From Fontibacillus panacisegetis (GTDB taxonomy: Bacteria > Bacillota > Bacilli > Paenibacillales > Paenibacillaceae): a DNA stretch of 64,000 nt. Where the stretch lies: contig NZ_FNBG01000008.1 in NCBI RefSeq assembly GCF_900102215.1, positions 63,554-127,553 on the forward strand, read 5' to 3'. A program made the position numbers and the translations under genes. The notes under the pieces were generated by a model. It worked only from the letters and a program-made list of their open reading frames with translations. It was not told the origin of the DNA and ran no database searches. Below, one piece after another: positions 44,616 through 53,579 of this stretch. Within the stretch, counting starts at the first letter, position 1. Each line of letters begins with the position of its first letter.

Positions 44616-47133
44616 TCCCTTTCACCTTCTCCATCGCCTTATCGTAAACCGCAAGCGTTCGTTCCAATAAAGTATTCGAAGACCAGTGGATTTTTGCCCA
44701 TTCTGCAGCTTGTTGAGCTATGACCGATCGTAATGCAGAGTCATTCATCAATTTCGTCAATTGCTCGGCCAATTGCTCCTCATTTCCAACATCAAACAGA
44801 AGCCCTGTTGATTCATTCTGAATCATTTCAGGAATTCCTCCGGCATTTGATGCAATGATGGGTATTCCAGCTAATTGTGCCTCCATAATGGAGAAAGGCA
44901 AATTATCCTGAAGTGAAGGAAGCACCATGACGTCGGATTCCCGCAAAATTGCGGGTACATCTTTACGATCTCCAAGTAATGTAATTCGATCCTTAATCCC
45001 TGCATTTTGAATTAATTGTTCGATCTCTGTACGCAGTGGACCATCTCCAAGCAGGAAACAATGCCAATTTGCATTCCCCTGTATCCGACTCAGCGCCCCG
45101 ATCAGCGTCTGATGTCCCTTTACTGGAACCAATCTTGCAGGACAGCTGATGATGAATGAATTCTCCTCTGGCATCTGAAGAGGTTGAGAAAGCGGCTGAT
45201 GCGTTTTCAATGCAAACTCATCAATGGATAACCCGTAGGGTATAATGTCGAATATATTAGACGGAACCTCAAATTGCTGCATTTCACGTACCAACCATTC
45301 CGTAGGCACAATAGTAGCATCCGCTGAAACGCATCCGTAATATTCTTCATCAGCAACATATTTCCACGCCAAGCTATTCTTATTTTGGATATCACCAGAG
45401 AACATATGCTCTTTGGCAAGCAGTCCGTGAATCGTGGCGACTAATGCAGTGGATGCTGGCTTCACCCGTGATAAGGCCCGGGTAGAAATTATATCCTGTG
45501 TATGGATAATGTCATATTGCTCAAGATCAAATAAACAAGCTGCCAGCTCAAAGCAATATCTCTCGATTTCTCGATAACGGACCCAAGGATCTACATGGGA
45601 CAAATATCGTTGATAAAATTGAAATACCTTTTCGTAAACCACACTTTTGATCTGCCACTTATTCACCTTTTTCTCGCCATCGACCAAATAATAATGAGCC
45701 ATATCAGGATGATGAGCGAGCACATCCACATGATGGCCTTGTCTCACTAATTCCTCTTTCAGTAAACGAACATAGACGTCTACTCCGCCAACATGGGGAA
45801 GATACCAATAGGTCGTCAGCAAAATCCGTTTTTTAGAGGAAAATGATTCAACAGGTTCAGCACTTAACGAATGAACTTGATTTTGATCTTTAGCATCGTG
45901 AGGAGAAGCTTTTTGAGAATGAAGGGGAGGAGACATTGACAGAAAATACACGCTTCCCGACATCAGTTTTTTTCGATTGCCTGCTGAAACAGCCCCTATC
46001 GCGATACACGGGCCTACTGTTGTATCCATACAGGAGAAAGCATGGCCGAATATCGCAGCCTCTTCCCCATTGAATTCATGCACGACTTCGCCATTTAAGT
46101 CCAGCAAATAAACAGCTCCGGTATGTGAACCCGCCAAGACCAACGGCTGTTGTCCGTCCATACAAAACGACAGCACTTTCGATCCCAGCTCCTGCTGCCC
46201 AAACCACCCATTTTTTTTCAAAATGGTTCGATTCTGTACGATGGATATGATCCTGACTTGCCCCCCGCGGGGATACTTCCCCCCCGTTCTAGGAGAACCA
46301 ATGATCAAGTCAGCAATTCCATCCCCATCCATATCCCCAAGCGCTAAATTTCTGCCTATTTCGTCATATGAACGCTCACCTGAATATTCATTAAGAAGAC
46401 CTTCTCTATTGTAAATAAGCACTCTGCCATTCCGTGTCAATCCCTGACTAGAATGCCGCGGAGCACCCATAACTAGTTCATCTTTACCATCGCCATTGAT
46501 ATCACCTGAAACAAGAGATACCCCTAGACCCTCACGATCGCTACCCATAAATTCTCCAAGAATACTCCTGTCACGCCCCGAATAAATGGTGACTCTACCG
46601 TCTCGTTCCTCCCAATTCGGATCTAAATGATGAGAAGACAAGGCGATATCTGGAATGCCATCCCCATCCCAGTCAAGAATGCTTATAGATCGGCCTAATG
46701 AGGCGAAATCTTCCCTACCGCTCCATTGATATAACAGTTGTCCGCTCTGTCCCGAATATACATAAACCTCACCACATTGTATCTTGGTCCCGCTGCTGGC
46801 ACGAGGTGCTGTCACAATAATTTCTGGGATACCATCCCCATTCAAATCTTCCAGAGCTATAGATGTTCCGAAGCAATCCCCATGCTTTTGACCGTTCAAT
46901 GTAAATAACAATTGCAAATCGTGACTATATACATAGACTCTGCCTGTATAATAATGGGGAATCGGATTTACTCCATCTTCATCCTCAATATAAGTTGCTG
47001 TGCTGGCAGAAACAATCCATTCTTGCCATCCATCTCCGTTAATGTCTCCGGATAAAATTACGTCTCCAAACCGGTCATGCTCCCTCTCGCCCTCTAATCG
47101 TTTCCATAAAAAAAACGGTAACTGATTGCTCAA
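44605..47133 (-). CDS. FG-GAP beta-propeller fused to a GT4 glycosyltransferase
   Basis: This 842-residue protein has two halves. Residues 1-395 hold seven FG-GAP/VCBS-like repeats. Five keep the calcium-loop pattern (GDINGDGWQEW, EDLNGDGIPEI, LDWDGDGIPDI, GDINGDGKDEL, GDMDGDGIADL) and two are degenerate, together enough for a closed seven-bladed propeller. After a linker, residues 437-842 are a GT4 enzyme (RILLTTYWYLPHVGGVDVYV, IIHTQDIISTRALSRVKP, IISCPARLVPVKGHQTLIGAL, MVLPSLQDNLPFSIMEAQLAGIPIIASNAGGIPEMI). No signal peptide is seen, so it acts in the cytoplasm, presumably of the mother cell. The GT half is paralogous to the enzymes at 47147 and 49763. Confidence 0.9.
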   Translation of the reverse strand: MSNQLPFFLWKRLEGEREHDRFGDVILSGDINGDGWQEWIVSASTATYIEDEDGVNPIPHYYTGRVYVYSHDLQLLFTLNGQKHGDCFGTSIALEDLNGDGIPEIIVTAPRASSGTKIQCGEVYVYSGQSGQLLYQWSGREDFASLGRSISILDWDGDGIPDIALSSHHLDPNWEERDGRVTIYSGRDRSILGEFMGSDREGLGVSLVSGDINGDGKDELVMGAPRHSSQGLTRNGRVLIYNREGLLNEYSGERSYDEIGRNLALGDMDGDGIADLIIGSPRTGGKYPRGGQVRIISIVQNRTILKKNGWFGQQELGSKVLSFCMDGQQPLVLAGSHTGAVYLLDLNGEVVHEFNGEEAAIFGHAFSCMDTTVGPCIAIGAVSAGNRKKLMSGSVYFLSMSPPLHSQKASPHDAKDQNQVHSLSAEPVESFSSKKRILLTTYWYLPHVGGVDVYVRLLKEELVRQGHHVDVLAHHPDMAHYYLVDGEKKVNKWQIKSVVYEKVFQFYQRYLSHVDPWVRYREIERYCFELAACLFDLEQYDIIHTQDIISTRALSRVKPASTALVATIHGLLAKEHMFSGDIQNKNSLAWKYVADEEYYGCVSADATIVPTEWLVREMQQFEVPSNIFDIIPYGLSIDEFALKTHQPLSQPLQMPEENSFIISCPARLVPVKGHQTLIGALSRIQGNANWHCFLLGDGPLRTEIEQLIQNAGIKDRITLLGDRKDVPAILRESDVMVLPSLQDNLPFSIMEAQLAGIPIIASNAGGIPEMIQNESTGLLFDVGNEEQLAEQLTKLMNDSALRSVIAQQAAEWAKIHWSSNTLLERTLAVYDKAMEKVKGNDI

Positions 47134-47146
47134 GCCCCATCCTCCT

Positions 47147-48679
47147 CTACACCATCACATCTACTGTTATCGGGTTAGCTGTAACAGTAATTTTTTTCGT
47201 CATCATCCGCTTTAAATCACGGGTCCATCCCAGTTCATAGTTGCCAGGCTGAACGTCCTGAAATTCAAAGCTGCCGTCTTCATCACTCTTCATGCTGCGA
47301 AGAACGAATCCAGAAATATCTATAAGATGTACCCAAACATCTTGGACAGGGGCCATCGCTACTATATCTGTAACGATTCCCTTCAAAGCTGTTACCGAGT
47401 CTTCTACGTCTTCAGCTCCACCGAGCTCTGGGAAGTCATGATTTAATCGAGCGGAGTACTCCTGCTCCCACAACGGAGAATGACCTCCGTCCTTCATAGA
47501 TTTCTCATATACATCAATGGTTTGATCTATCATGATCGAATCATTCCATATCGTTAAGGCATGTTTCCTTGCTTCTCTGGATTGCTCTTCACGCAGAGCC
47601 GTATCCTCTACCAATAACAACAATTTTTCAAATAAATCTTGAGCATTTCCCGGTTCTACAAGTTGGCCATTTACTCCGTCCTCTATCATCTCTACAATGC
47701 CCCCAACCCTTGAGGCTATTACCGGTTTACCAAGACTCTGAGACTCAATGATAGAAAAAGGAAGATTATCCTGTAGAGAAGGAAGCACTACAATATCCGT
47801 TTTTGAGATAAGTTGGGGAACATCAGTACGATTTCCGAGAAGCATGATATGCTCCTTAAGCCCAAGCTTCTCCGTTTGCAGCTCAAGATCATTTCGCATC
47901 ACTCCGTCTCCGATCAGCCAGCAAACAACATCCTTTCGAACATCAACTAACATTCTCATTGCCTTCAATAAGTAATTCTGACCTTTTATAGCTACCAATC
48001 GAGCCGGGCAAGCGATAATGATTTGTTTGATGGAGGAATCGGATGCACATGAGATTTTGTCAAAATACTGCTGGTTCAGACCATACTGAATAATATACGA
48101 ACGAGGATGATTAACTTGAAAATTCAGAAGACTGCGAGATAACCAACGACTAGGGAGAATGAGAAAATCAGCGGACATCGAACCATAATATTCTTCGGCC
48201 GATAAGTATTCACGCTCTGCCTGCGAACGAGCCACAATCTCATTGCTAGCAATCCATTCCGTAGCGAGACATCCATGTATAGTCGCAATGAGAGGGACAT
48301 GATCCGGTTTGGTCATTCTGCATACGAATGTCGAAATAATATCCTGAGTGTGTATCACATCGTATTGATCAAACGCAATTTCACGGCACACCAATTCAAA
48401 AGCGAATTTCTCGCTCTCTCTCCACAGCATCCACGGAGTTGGTTTGATCTGGTCTCTCTCAAATCTTAGCCTCACTTCTCTTTCAGCCTTGGCAAGGAAG
48501 GGTTTCTTATCTATATGCATTCCGTTTTTCAATAAATAATATTTTGCTAGACTTGGGTGCTGCGCGAGCATTTCCACCTCATGCCCCATTTCCTCCAGAC
48601 GGGACTGAAGAATCTTAAGGTATGTGAATACTCCCCCCGTATGTGGATATGCCCAATAGGTTACAAGTAATACCTTCAT
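47147..48679 (-). CDS. GT4 glycosyltransferase with a C-terminal CarboxypepD_reg-like domain
   Basis: This 510-residue protein starts with a GT4 enzyme (VLLVTYWAYPHTGGVFTYLKILQSRLEEMGHEVEMLAQHP, YDVIHTQDIISTFVCRMTKP, IIIACPARLVAIKGQNYLLKAM, IVVLPSLQDNLPFSIIESQSLGKPVIASRVGGIVEMI). It ends, from about residue 430, with a small beta-sandwich resembling the carboxypeptidase regulatory domain (ALKGIVTDIVAMAPVQDVWVHLIDISG...SDEDGSFEFQDVQPGNYELGWT). That module is more usual in extracellular proteins. It lies 13 bp upstream of the FG-GAP fusion gene and shares its GT ancestry. Confidence 0.9.
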   Translation of the reverse strand: MKVLLVTYWAYPHTGGVFTYLKILQSRLEEMGHEVEMLAQHPSLAKYYLLKNGMHIDKKPFLAKAEREVRLRFERDQIKPTPWMLWRESEKFAFELVCREIAFDQYDVIHTQDIISTFVCRMTKPDHVPLIATIHGCLATEWIASNEIVARSQAEREYLSAEEYYGSMSADFLILPSRWLSRSLLNFQVNHPRSYIIQYGLNQQYFDKISCASDSSIKQIIIACPARLVAIKGQNYLLKAMRMLVDVRKDVVCWLIGDGVMRNDLELQTEKLGLKEHIMLLGNRTDVPQLISKTDIVVLPSLQDNLPFSIIESQSLGKPVIASRVGGIVEMIEDGVNGQLVEPGNAQDLFEKLLLLVEDTALREEQSREARKHALTIWNDSIMIDQTIDVYEKSMKDGGHSPLWEQEYSARLNHDFPELGGAEDVEDSVTALKGIVTDIVAMAPVQDVWVHLIDISGFVLRSMKSDEDGSFEFQDVQPGNYELGWTRDLKRMMTKKITVTANPITVDVMV

Positions 48680-48837
48680 TTCATTGATTCGCCCCCATTC
48701 TTCTAGCGAGTTAATCCATGCAATTATTCGATCCCTTTTATTTCAATACATCATCAATATATTCAAAACGTTGCATTATGCTTTATGCTGTTGTCTTAAT
48801 TCGATAGTAAAAATGTGTTTGGGCAGATGGAGAATCC

Positions 48838-48888
48838 ATAAAAAAGGAGCAAGCTCCAGGGCCAGCTAGCCTCGAAGCTCGCTTTTTC
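48838..48888 (-). terminator. Probable terminator of the 49-51 kb transcript
   Basis: On the minus strand AAAAAGCGAGCTTCGAGGC pairs imperfectly with a GGAGCTTGCTCC arm, followed by CCTTTTTTA. It lies 43 bp beyond the stop of the basic-protein gene. The 250-bp gap 48680-48930 otherwise shows nothing clear; the next gene may have its own promoter there. Confidence 0.6.
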
Positions 48889-48930
48889 AGTGAATCAGGG
48901 TGTCAGCGAAGATGCTTATGTTATTATTGT

Positions 48931-49761
48931 TCACACATCTTCAGAATTTCGAACCTGTTGGGCAAGTAATGCTATTGTGTCTGCATTGACTATAGTACCT
49001 ACGGATTCATCTACATTGAGCCTGTTCATATCTGGATTTAGTTGATGATCGGAGCCTGCTTCAAGAGCTAGCAAATTAGCAAATGCAGAATCAGGAGTAA
49101 TTTCAGCACCCATAATGGAGTCCCTTAGTTTGGAATCTGCGGCAGCCTGTTCATATAAATTTTCCGTAGGAATGACAGCTGCCGGGATGTGATCCTGTAC
49201 TGATTCTGGCACTACTGCTATTGGCGCACCACCATGAAAATGATGACCCGGGTGGTCTGGGACACATATTTCATCCGGTGAAAGAGGCTGAGGAGTATGG
49301 CGAATATCAGGCGCTAAAAGGTTTGACATCAAGTCGCCTGGATTAGGATGTACCGGTGCTGGAGCTGCAATAGGCAATTCCTGTACTGGATTGTTGGGGC
49401 GCTGAGTTGGATGCTTGTAATATAGCTTTCTCCTCATATATTTATATTTGATTTGTTTTGTTCTGCGTCTTCTGGATTTCAGTTTTGAACTAGGGGCTAT
49501 TCTGACCTGATTGTGCTTTCTCTTTCTTTTGACAACCTTATAACGTTTCTTGACTGGCTTTGAATTTCTTGATGATCTTGTGCTTCTTTTCGGTTTTGAT
49601 GATCCCGGTTCCGGTTTTTCACATGGTCCCGGTAGCGGCAGCTCCGGTCTTGCAAACCACCCGACCTTCTTCATTACAGGGCCTCTCCTCACGAGTGGAA
49701 TCCGGGGTAAATGTCTCCTTGCACAGTTGGATTTACTGGAGGGATTGCATTTTGTCATCAA
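48931..49761 (-). CDS. Highly basic protein with acidic C-terminal half, unknown (possible coat protein)
   Basis: This 276-residue protein has a strongly basic N-terminal half (residues 55-115: KPKRSTRSSRNSKPVKKRY, KRKRKHNQVR, KLKSRRRRTKQIKYKYMRRKLYYK). A Pro/His linker follows, then an acidic helical C-terminal half (SAFANLLALEAGSDHQLNPDMNRLNVDESVGTIVNADTIALLAQQV). I do not recognise it. Its AAAGGAGGAG site lies inside the last codons of the upstream glycosyltransferase, so the two are coupled. The start is TTG 49761 or ATG 49758. A structural spore-coat role, or binding to an anionic polymer, is an inference from composition and context. Confidence 0.8.
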   Translation of the reverse strand: MMTKCNPSSKSNCARRHLPRIPLVRRGPVMKKVGWFARPELPLPGPCEKPEPGSSKPKRSTRSSRNSKPVKKRYKVVKRKRKHNQVRIAPSSKLKSRRRRTKQIKYKYMRRKLYYKHPTQRPNNPVQELPIAAPAPVHPNPGDLMSNLLAPDIRHTPQPLSPDEICVPDHPGHHFHGGAPIAVVPESVQDHIPAAVIPTENLYEQAAADSKLRDSIMGAEITPDSAFANLLALEAGSDHQLNPDMNRLNVDESVGTIVNADTIALLAQQVRNSEDV

Positions 49762-49762
49762 T

Positions 49763-50992
49763 TCATTCTCCTCCTTTAGTTACGAGGTGCTGATTAATTA
49801 CTGAGGAATAGACATCCATCGTTCTCTGCATCAAGGTATGAGTTGACCATTGTTGAATTGCCCACCGTCTAGCTTGCTCTCCTATACGTTTTCTCAAATC
49901 TCTATCCTCCATCAATCTGAGAAGATTCTTAAACATTTGCTCACTCTCTCCAACTGGTGAGATCAAGCCTGTTTCCTCATGTGTAACCATTTCCGGAATT
50001 CCGCCTGCATTTGAGACTACAATCGGCTTTCCTGCAGCTTGTGCCTCCATGACAGAGAACGGCAGGTTATCCTGTATACTCGGGAGTACAAAAATATCTC
50101 CTCGCCCAAGAATGGACGGAACGTCATTACGATCCCCCAAAAACTCAACATGCTGCTCTAAGCCAAGCGCTTGTCTTTGGACCAGCAATTCATTTCTGCA
50201 TGGACCATTTCCCAGCAAAAAGCAAATCCAGTCGCTGCGAACCTGTTTCAGCCTTGCCAGAGCATCTAACAAATATTTATGTCCCTTAATCGTTACTAAC
50301 CTTGCAGGACAAATAAAAACCTTATGACCTTCTTTTACCGGCAAATCCACATGCTGCTGCAGCCGTTTTTTAAATGACTTGATATCGATCCCATACGGAA
50401 TAACCTTCAATTTATGTTCTGCAACTCCAAATTCGTCAATCAATAGGTTCTTAAGCCATTGCGTCGGCACGATGGTCATATCGCTTGATACAGCTCCGTA
50501 GAATTCCTCTGCGGCGATATATTTCCACTTGAGCGTATCCTTCCCGGTAATCTCACCAGTATAGAGAAATTCTTCGGCAAGACAGCCATGAATCGTCGCA
50601 ATCAATGGTGTTGATTTAGGCTTTACCCGCCACAATGCCCTGGTGGATACAATATCCTGCGTATGGATCAGATCATACTTTGTAAGATCAAACGCTGCAG
50701 CAGCCGCTTCAAAGCAATATCGCTCAATATCTCTCCACCTGATCCATGGGTCTACATGCTTCATGTTCGTATCATAATATCCGTAGATCTTGTCATAAAT
50801 AGGGTCCTTTAGCTTTGCTTTATCCAAATAACGTCCATTGTTGGGCATATAGTACTTCTTCATATCCGGATGATGCGCGAACACATCTACATGATGACCC
50901 ATTGCCTCCAGTTCTTTGCGGAGTACATCTACATAAGTCGAGAGCCCTCCTACATGAGGCAAATAGAAATACGTCGTTAGTAATATCTTCAT
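49763..50992 (-). CDS. GT4 glycosyltransferase, YtcC-like
   Basis: This 409-residue GT4 enzyme has ILLTTYFYLPHVGGLSTYVDVLRKELEAMGHHVDVFAHHPDMKKYYM at the N-terminus. Later come YDLIHTQDIVSTRALWRVKPKSTPLIATIHGCLAEE, VFICPARLVTIKGHKYLLDAL, and the donor-site region IFVLPSIQDNLPFSVMEAQAAGKPIVVSNAGGIPEMV, in which the second Glu of the usual GT4 EX7E motif is conserved. Length and neighbours resemble B. subtilis YtcC of the ytcABC-ytdA spore-surface cluster. It is the unfused member of three paralogues here. A sigma-K-type promoter lies just upstream. Confidence 0.9.
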   Translation of the reverse strand: MKILLTTYFYLPHVGGLSTYVDVLRKELEAMGHHVDVFAHHPDMKKYYMPNNGRYLDKAKLKDPIYDKIYGYYDTNMKHVDPWIRWRDIERYCFEAAAAAFDLTKYDLIHTQDIVSTRALWRVKPKSTPLIATIHGCLAEEFLYTGEITGKDTLKWKYIAAEEFYGAVSSDMTIVPTQWLKNLLIDEFGVAEHKLKVIPYGIDIKSFKKRLQQHVDLPVKEGHKVFICPARLVTIKGHKYLLDALARLKQVRSDWICFLLGNGPCRNELLVQRQALGLEQHVEFLGDRNDVPSILGRGDIFVLPSIQDNLPFSVMEAQAAGKPIVVSNAGGIPEMVTHEETGLISPVGESEQMFKNLLRLMEDRDLRKRIGEQARRWAIQQWSTHTLMQRTMDVYSSVINQHLVTKGGE

Positions 50993-51024
50993 ATCCCTCG
51001 CCCTTCCTTCTGTACAATCCGCTA

Positions 51025-51052
51025 CATTCTATGCTATCCCCCAGATCAAGGT
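51025..51052 (-). promoter_or_regulatory. Sigma-K-type promoter of the YtcC-like gene
   Basis: On the minus strand ACC (51052-51050) is followed after 16 bp by CATAGAATG (51033-51025). It is nearly identical to the gerE promoter in this window (ACC, 16 bp, CATAGTATG). It would start transcription about 25 bases before the gene. The rest of the 312-bp gap 50993-51304 shows only a weaker pattern facing right (ACC at 51254, GATATACAA at 51272-51280). Confidence 0.5.
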
Positions 51053-51304
51053 AAGGGACAATAATCCAATTGTTCAGGATAACTGTCCTTAGGCTTATTT
51101 CTTGCAAGCGGCACAAGTATCATAGCTTCCAAACCTATAATCTTTTACCTAGTTTTCATAGACCAAAATTTGAGATTAGTGCCGAAAAAGTCTGATTTAA
51201 CGGCGTGATATTCTTCTATATTTTCTATCACGGGTACTTTCATCTATACCATTACCAGACTCACTGAGTAGGATATACAAACCATCTGAAAAGGAGTGAG
51301 ATTG

Positions 51305-52582
51305 TTGAACGAAGTAAAAACTAGCATTGCTGTTATCGGTTTAGGCTATGTAGGGCTTCCACTAGCTAGTTTATTTCTCAGCAAAGGCCATACAGTGTAC
51401 GGCATTGACCTTGATGTAACAAAAATTCAAAAACTGAGAAGCTATCAAAGCTATCTGTCCGATTTCTCCGCCAAGGACATTAGAAAGCTATTTGAAGGTG
51501 GGAGATTTCACGTTAGTGATTCCTTCTCTGATATAAGCCATGCCGAGGCTATTATCATTTGTGTACCAACACCGCTAGATCAGGATCACAACCCGGATTT
51601 GACCTATGTAAAAGGTGCTATGAGTCATTTACAGCCCTATTTGCATGAAGGACATCTGATCGTACTGGAGAGCTCAACATACCCTGGAACTACTGAGGAA
51701 GAGCTGCAGCCAATGATCGAATCTACCGGTCTCATTGTTGGCAAAAATGCATATCTTGCATATTCGCCTGAGAGAATAGATCCTGGCTCCCATCACGATC
51801 CTCTGCAAAACATTCCTAAGGTACTTGGAGGAGTGTCTGCGGAATGTACAGCACGAGCAAAGCGTATTTACGAGAGTATTTTCAGCAAGGTCGTCGTAGT
51901 ATCGTCACCTCGAGTCGCCGAGTTCACAAAATTGCTGGAAAATTGCCAGCGGCTTGTAAACATTTCATTTATGAATGAACTAACGATTATTTGTGAGAAA
52001 ATGAACATCAATCTGTGGGAAGCCATTGATGCTGCCAGCACCAAGCCTTACGGTTTTACTCCCTACTACCCTGGTCCAGGAATCGGTGGACACTGCATTC
52101 CTGTAGATCCGCTATATTTGCAGTGGAAAGCCAAACAGTTCGGCGGGGACTTGCAACTGATCCATAAGGCGCATGAAATCAATGAAGCTATGCCTGATTA
52201 TGTGGTCCACAGGGTTAGCAAGCTGCTCAGCTCGCGTAAGCCTTTAGAAGACAGCAGTTTATTTGTGCTTGGAGTCACATACAAGAAGGACGTTAATGAT
52301 ATGCGAGAGTCTTCCTCGATTCCTATCATTAAGAAACTGATAGATAAAGGAATCAAAATTCAATATCACGATCCTTATATCGAGAAATTCATATTGGATG
52401 GAGTAACGTTGGATAACGTCCCTCTCACCAAGAGAAACATTCAGCGTCATGATGGTGTGCTTATATTAACAGATCATTCCTCGATTTCTTATGAATCCTT
52501 AGTGACTATAGCCGATCTGATTATCGATACACGGAATGCCACCAAGGGAATCCAGGATCGTTCAAATATCGTTTTGATCTAA
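51305..52582 (+). CDS. Nucleotide-sugar dehydrogenase (UDP-GlcNAc/UDP-ManNAc type), YtcA-like
   Basis: This 425-residue enzyme oxidises the C6 of a UDP-sugar to a uronic acid. It has an N-terminal Rossmann loop IAVIGLGYVGLPLASLFLSKGH and ESSTYPGTTEEEL. The catalytic Cys is in PGPGIGGHCIPVDPLYLQWKA, the form typical of UDP-GlcNAc/ManNAc dehydrogenases (WbpA/WecC) rather than UDP-glucose dehydrogenase (GGSCFPKD). The usual NTYR motif reads NCQR. The C-terminal domain has VLGVTYKKDVNDMRESSS. Start is TTG 51305 (or TTG 51302) after AAGGAG. It opens a three-gene plus-strand operon with two epimerases, as in B. subtilis ytcAB. Confidence 0.92.
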   Translation: MNEVKTSIAVIGLGYVGLPLASLFLSKGHTVYGIDLDVTKIQKLRSYQSYLSDFSAKDIRKLFEGGRFHVSDSFSDISHAEAIIICVPTPLDQDHNPDLTYVKGAMSHLQPYLHEGHLIVLESSTYPGTTEEELQPMIESTGLIVGKNAYLAYSPERIDPGSHHDPLQNIPKVLGGVSAECTARAKRIYESIFSKVVVVSSPRVAEFTKLLENCQRLVNISFMNELTIICEKMNINLWEAIDAASTKPYGFTPYYPGPGIGGHCIPVDPLYLQWKAKQFGGDLQLIHKAHEINEAMPDYVVHRVSKLLSSRKPLEDSSLFVLGVTYKKDVNDMRESSSIPIIKKLIDKGIKIQYHDPYIEKFILDGVTLDNVPLTKRNIQRHDGVLILTDHSSISYESLVTIADLIIDTRNATKGIQDRSNIVLI

Positions 52583-52600
52583 TTAGGAGGGGTGACTAAA

Positions 52601-53578
52601 TTGAATATACTTGTTACAGGTGGGGCTGGTTTTATTGGCTCTCATCTCGTTGAACGCTTGCTAAAGCTAGGGCATAACGTAGTAACGCTAGATGATATGT
52701 CTACCGGCCAACTTCATTTCTTGAAGGAAGCTACAGAGAACAACCGTCATTCCATGATTCACGGCTCGGTGACCGATAAATCGCTGCTGCGCGGATTAGT
52801 AGAGCGTAGTGATGTAGTGTTCCATCTAGCAGCTGTTCTCGGGGTAAAAAACACAGTAGAAAACCCTCTGAAGGTAATCGAAGGGAATATCGACGGCACT
52901 CGCAACGTTCTTGAATCAGCCTACCAAAATAGAGTAAAGGTAGTCTTCTCCTCTACTTCCGAGGTTTACGGCCGTAATCCCCGGCTGCCATTTAATGAGG
53001 ATTCAGATCGTGTACTAGGATCTCCCTCCATCCACCGCTGGTGCTATGCGACGGCTAAAGCAATTGATGAGCATCTGTGCTTTGCTTACGCTGAGAAAGG
53101 TCTTCCGGTATCCATAGTAAGATATTTTAATGCTTATGGCCCTAGACAGACCTCTTCGCAATATGGTGGCGTAATTCCTCGTTTCATTAAGGCTGCTCTA
53201 TTGAATCAGCCGATCGAAGTGTATCATGACGGTTCACAAATCCGTTGTTTCACCTTTGTAAGTGATACTGTGGAAGGAACCGTTGCCACAATGAGCCATA
53301 CGGCAAACGGCCTTGCATTTAACATTGGTTCAGAATTCTCCATTACTATTTTGGAGCTGGCACACAAGATTCGTCAGCTCTCCGGCTCCTCGTCTCCTAT
53401 TATCTTAGTGCCATATGAGCAGGCTTACGGTTCCGGGTATGAAGATATGGCTGTACGTATTCCAGATATAACAAGATCCAGAAATCTGCTGCACTATAAT
53501 CCTGCAGTATCATTAGATGACGGCCTCCAAAGATCCATTGATTGGTTCAGGCTGCAATTGCAAGAAGGTAGATTATAA
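52601..53578 (+). CDS. NAD-dependent sugar epimerase/dehydratase (YtcB-like)
   Basis: This 325-residue extended SDR enzyme has the NAD loop ILVTGGAGFIGSHLVERLLKLGH. It has VFHLAAVLGVKNTVENPL, VVFSSTSEVYGRNPRLPFNEDSD, the YxxxK active site in RWCYATAKAIDEHLC and RYFNAYGPRQTSS. The substrate is probably the UDP-sugar or UDP-uronic acid from the preceding dehydrogenase. I choose TTG 52601, nine bases after AGGAGG; a GTG at 52592 overlaps that site. It is one base short of the next epimerase gene. Confidence 0.92.
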   Translation: MNILVTGGAGFIGSHLVERLLKLGHNVVTLDDMSTGQLHFLKEATENNRHSMIHGSVTDKSLLRGLVERSDVVFHLAAVLGVKNTVENPLKVIEGNIDGTRNVLESAYQNRVKVVFSSTSEVYGRNPRLPFNEDSDRVLGSPSIHRWCYATAKAIDEHLCFAYAEKGLPVSIVRYFNAYGPRQTSSQYGGVIPRFIKAALLNQPIEVYHDGSQIRCFTFVSDTVEGTVATMSHTANGLAFNIGSEFSITILELAHKIRQLSGSSSPIILVPYEQAYGSGYEDMAVRIPDITRSRNLLHYNPAVSLDDGLQRSIDWFRLQLQEGRL

Positions 53579-53579
53579 T

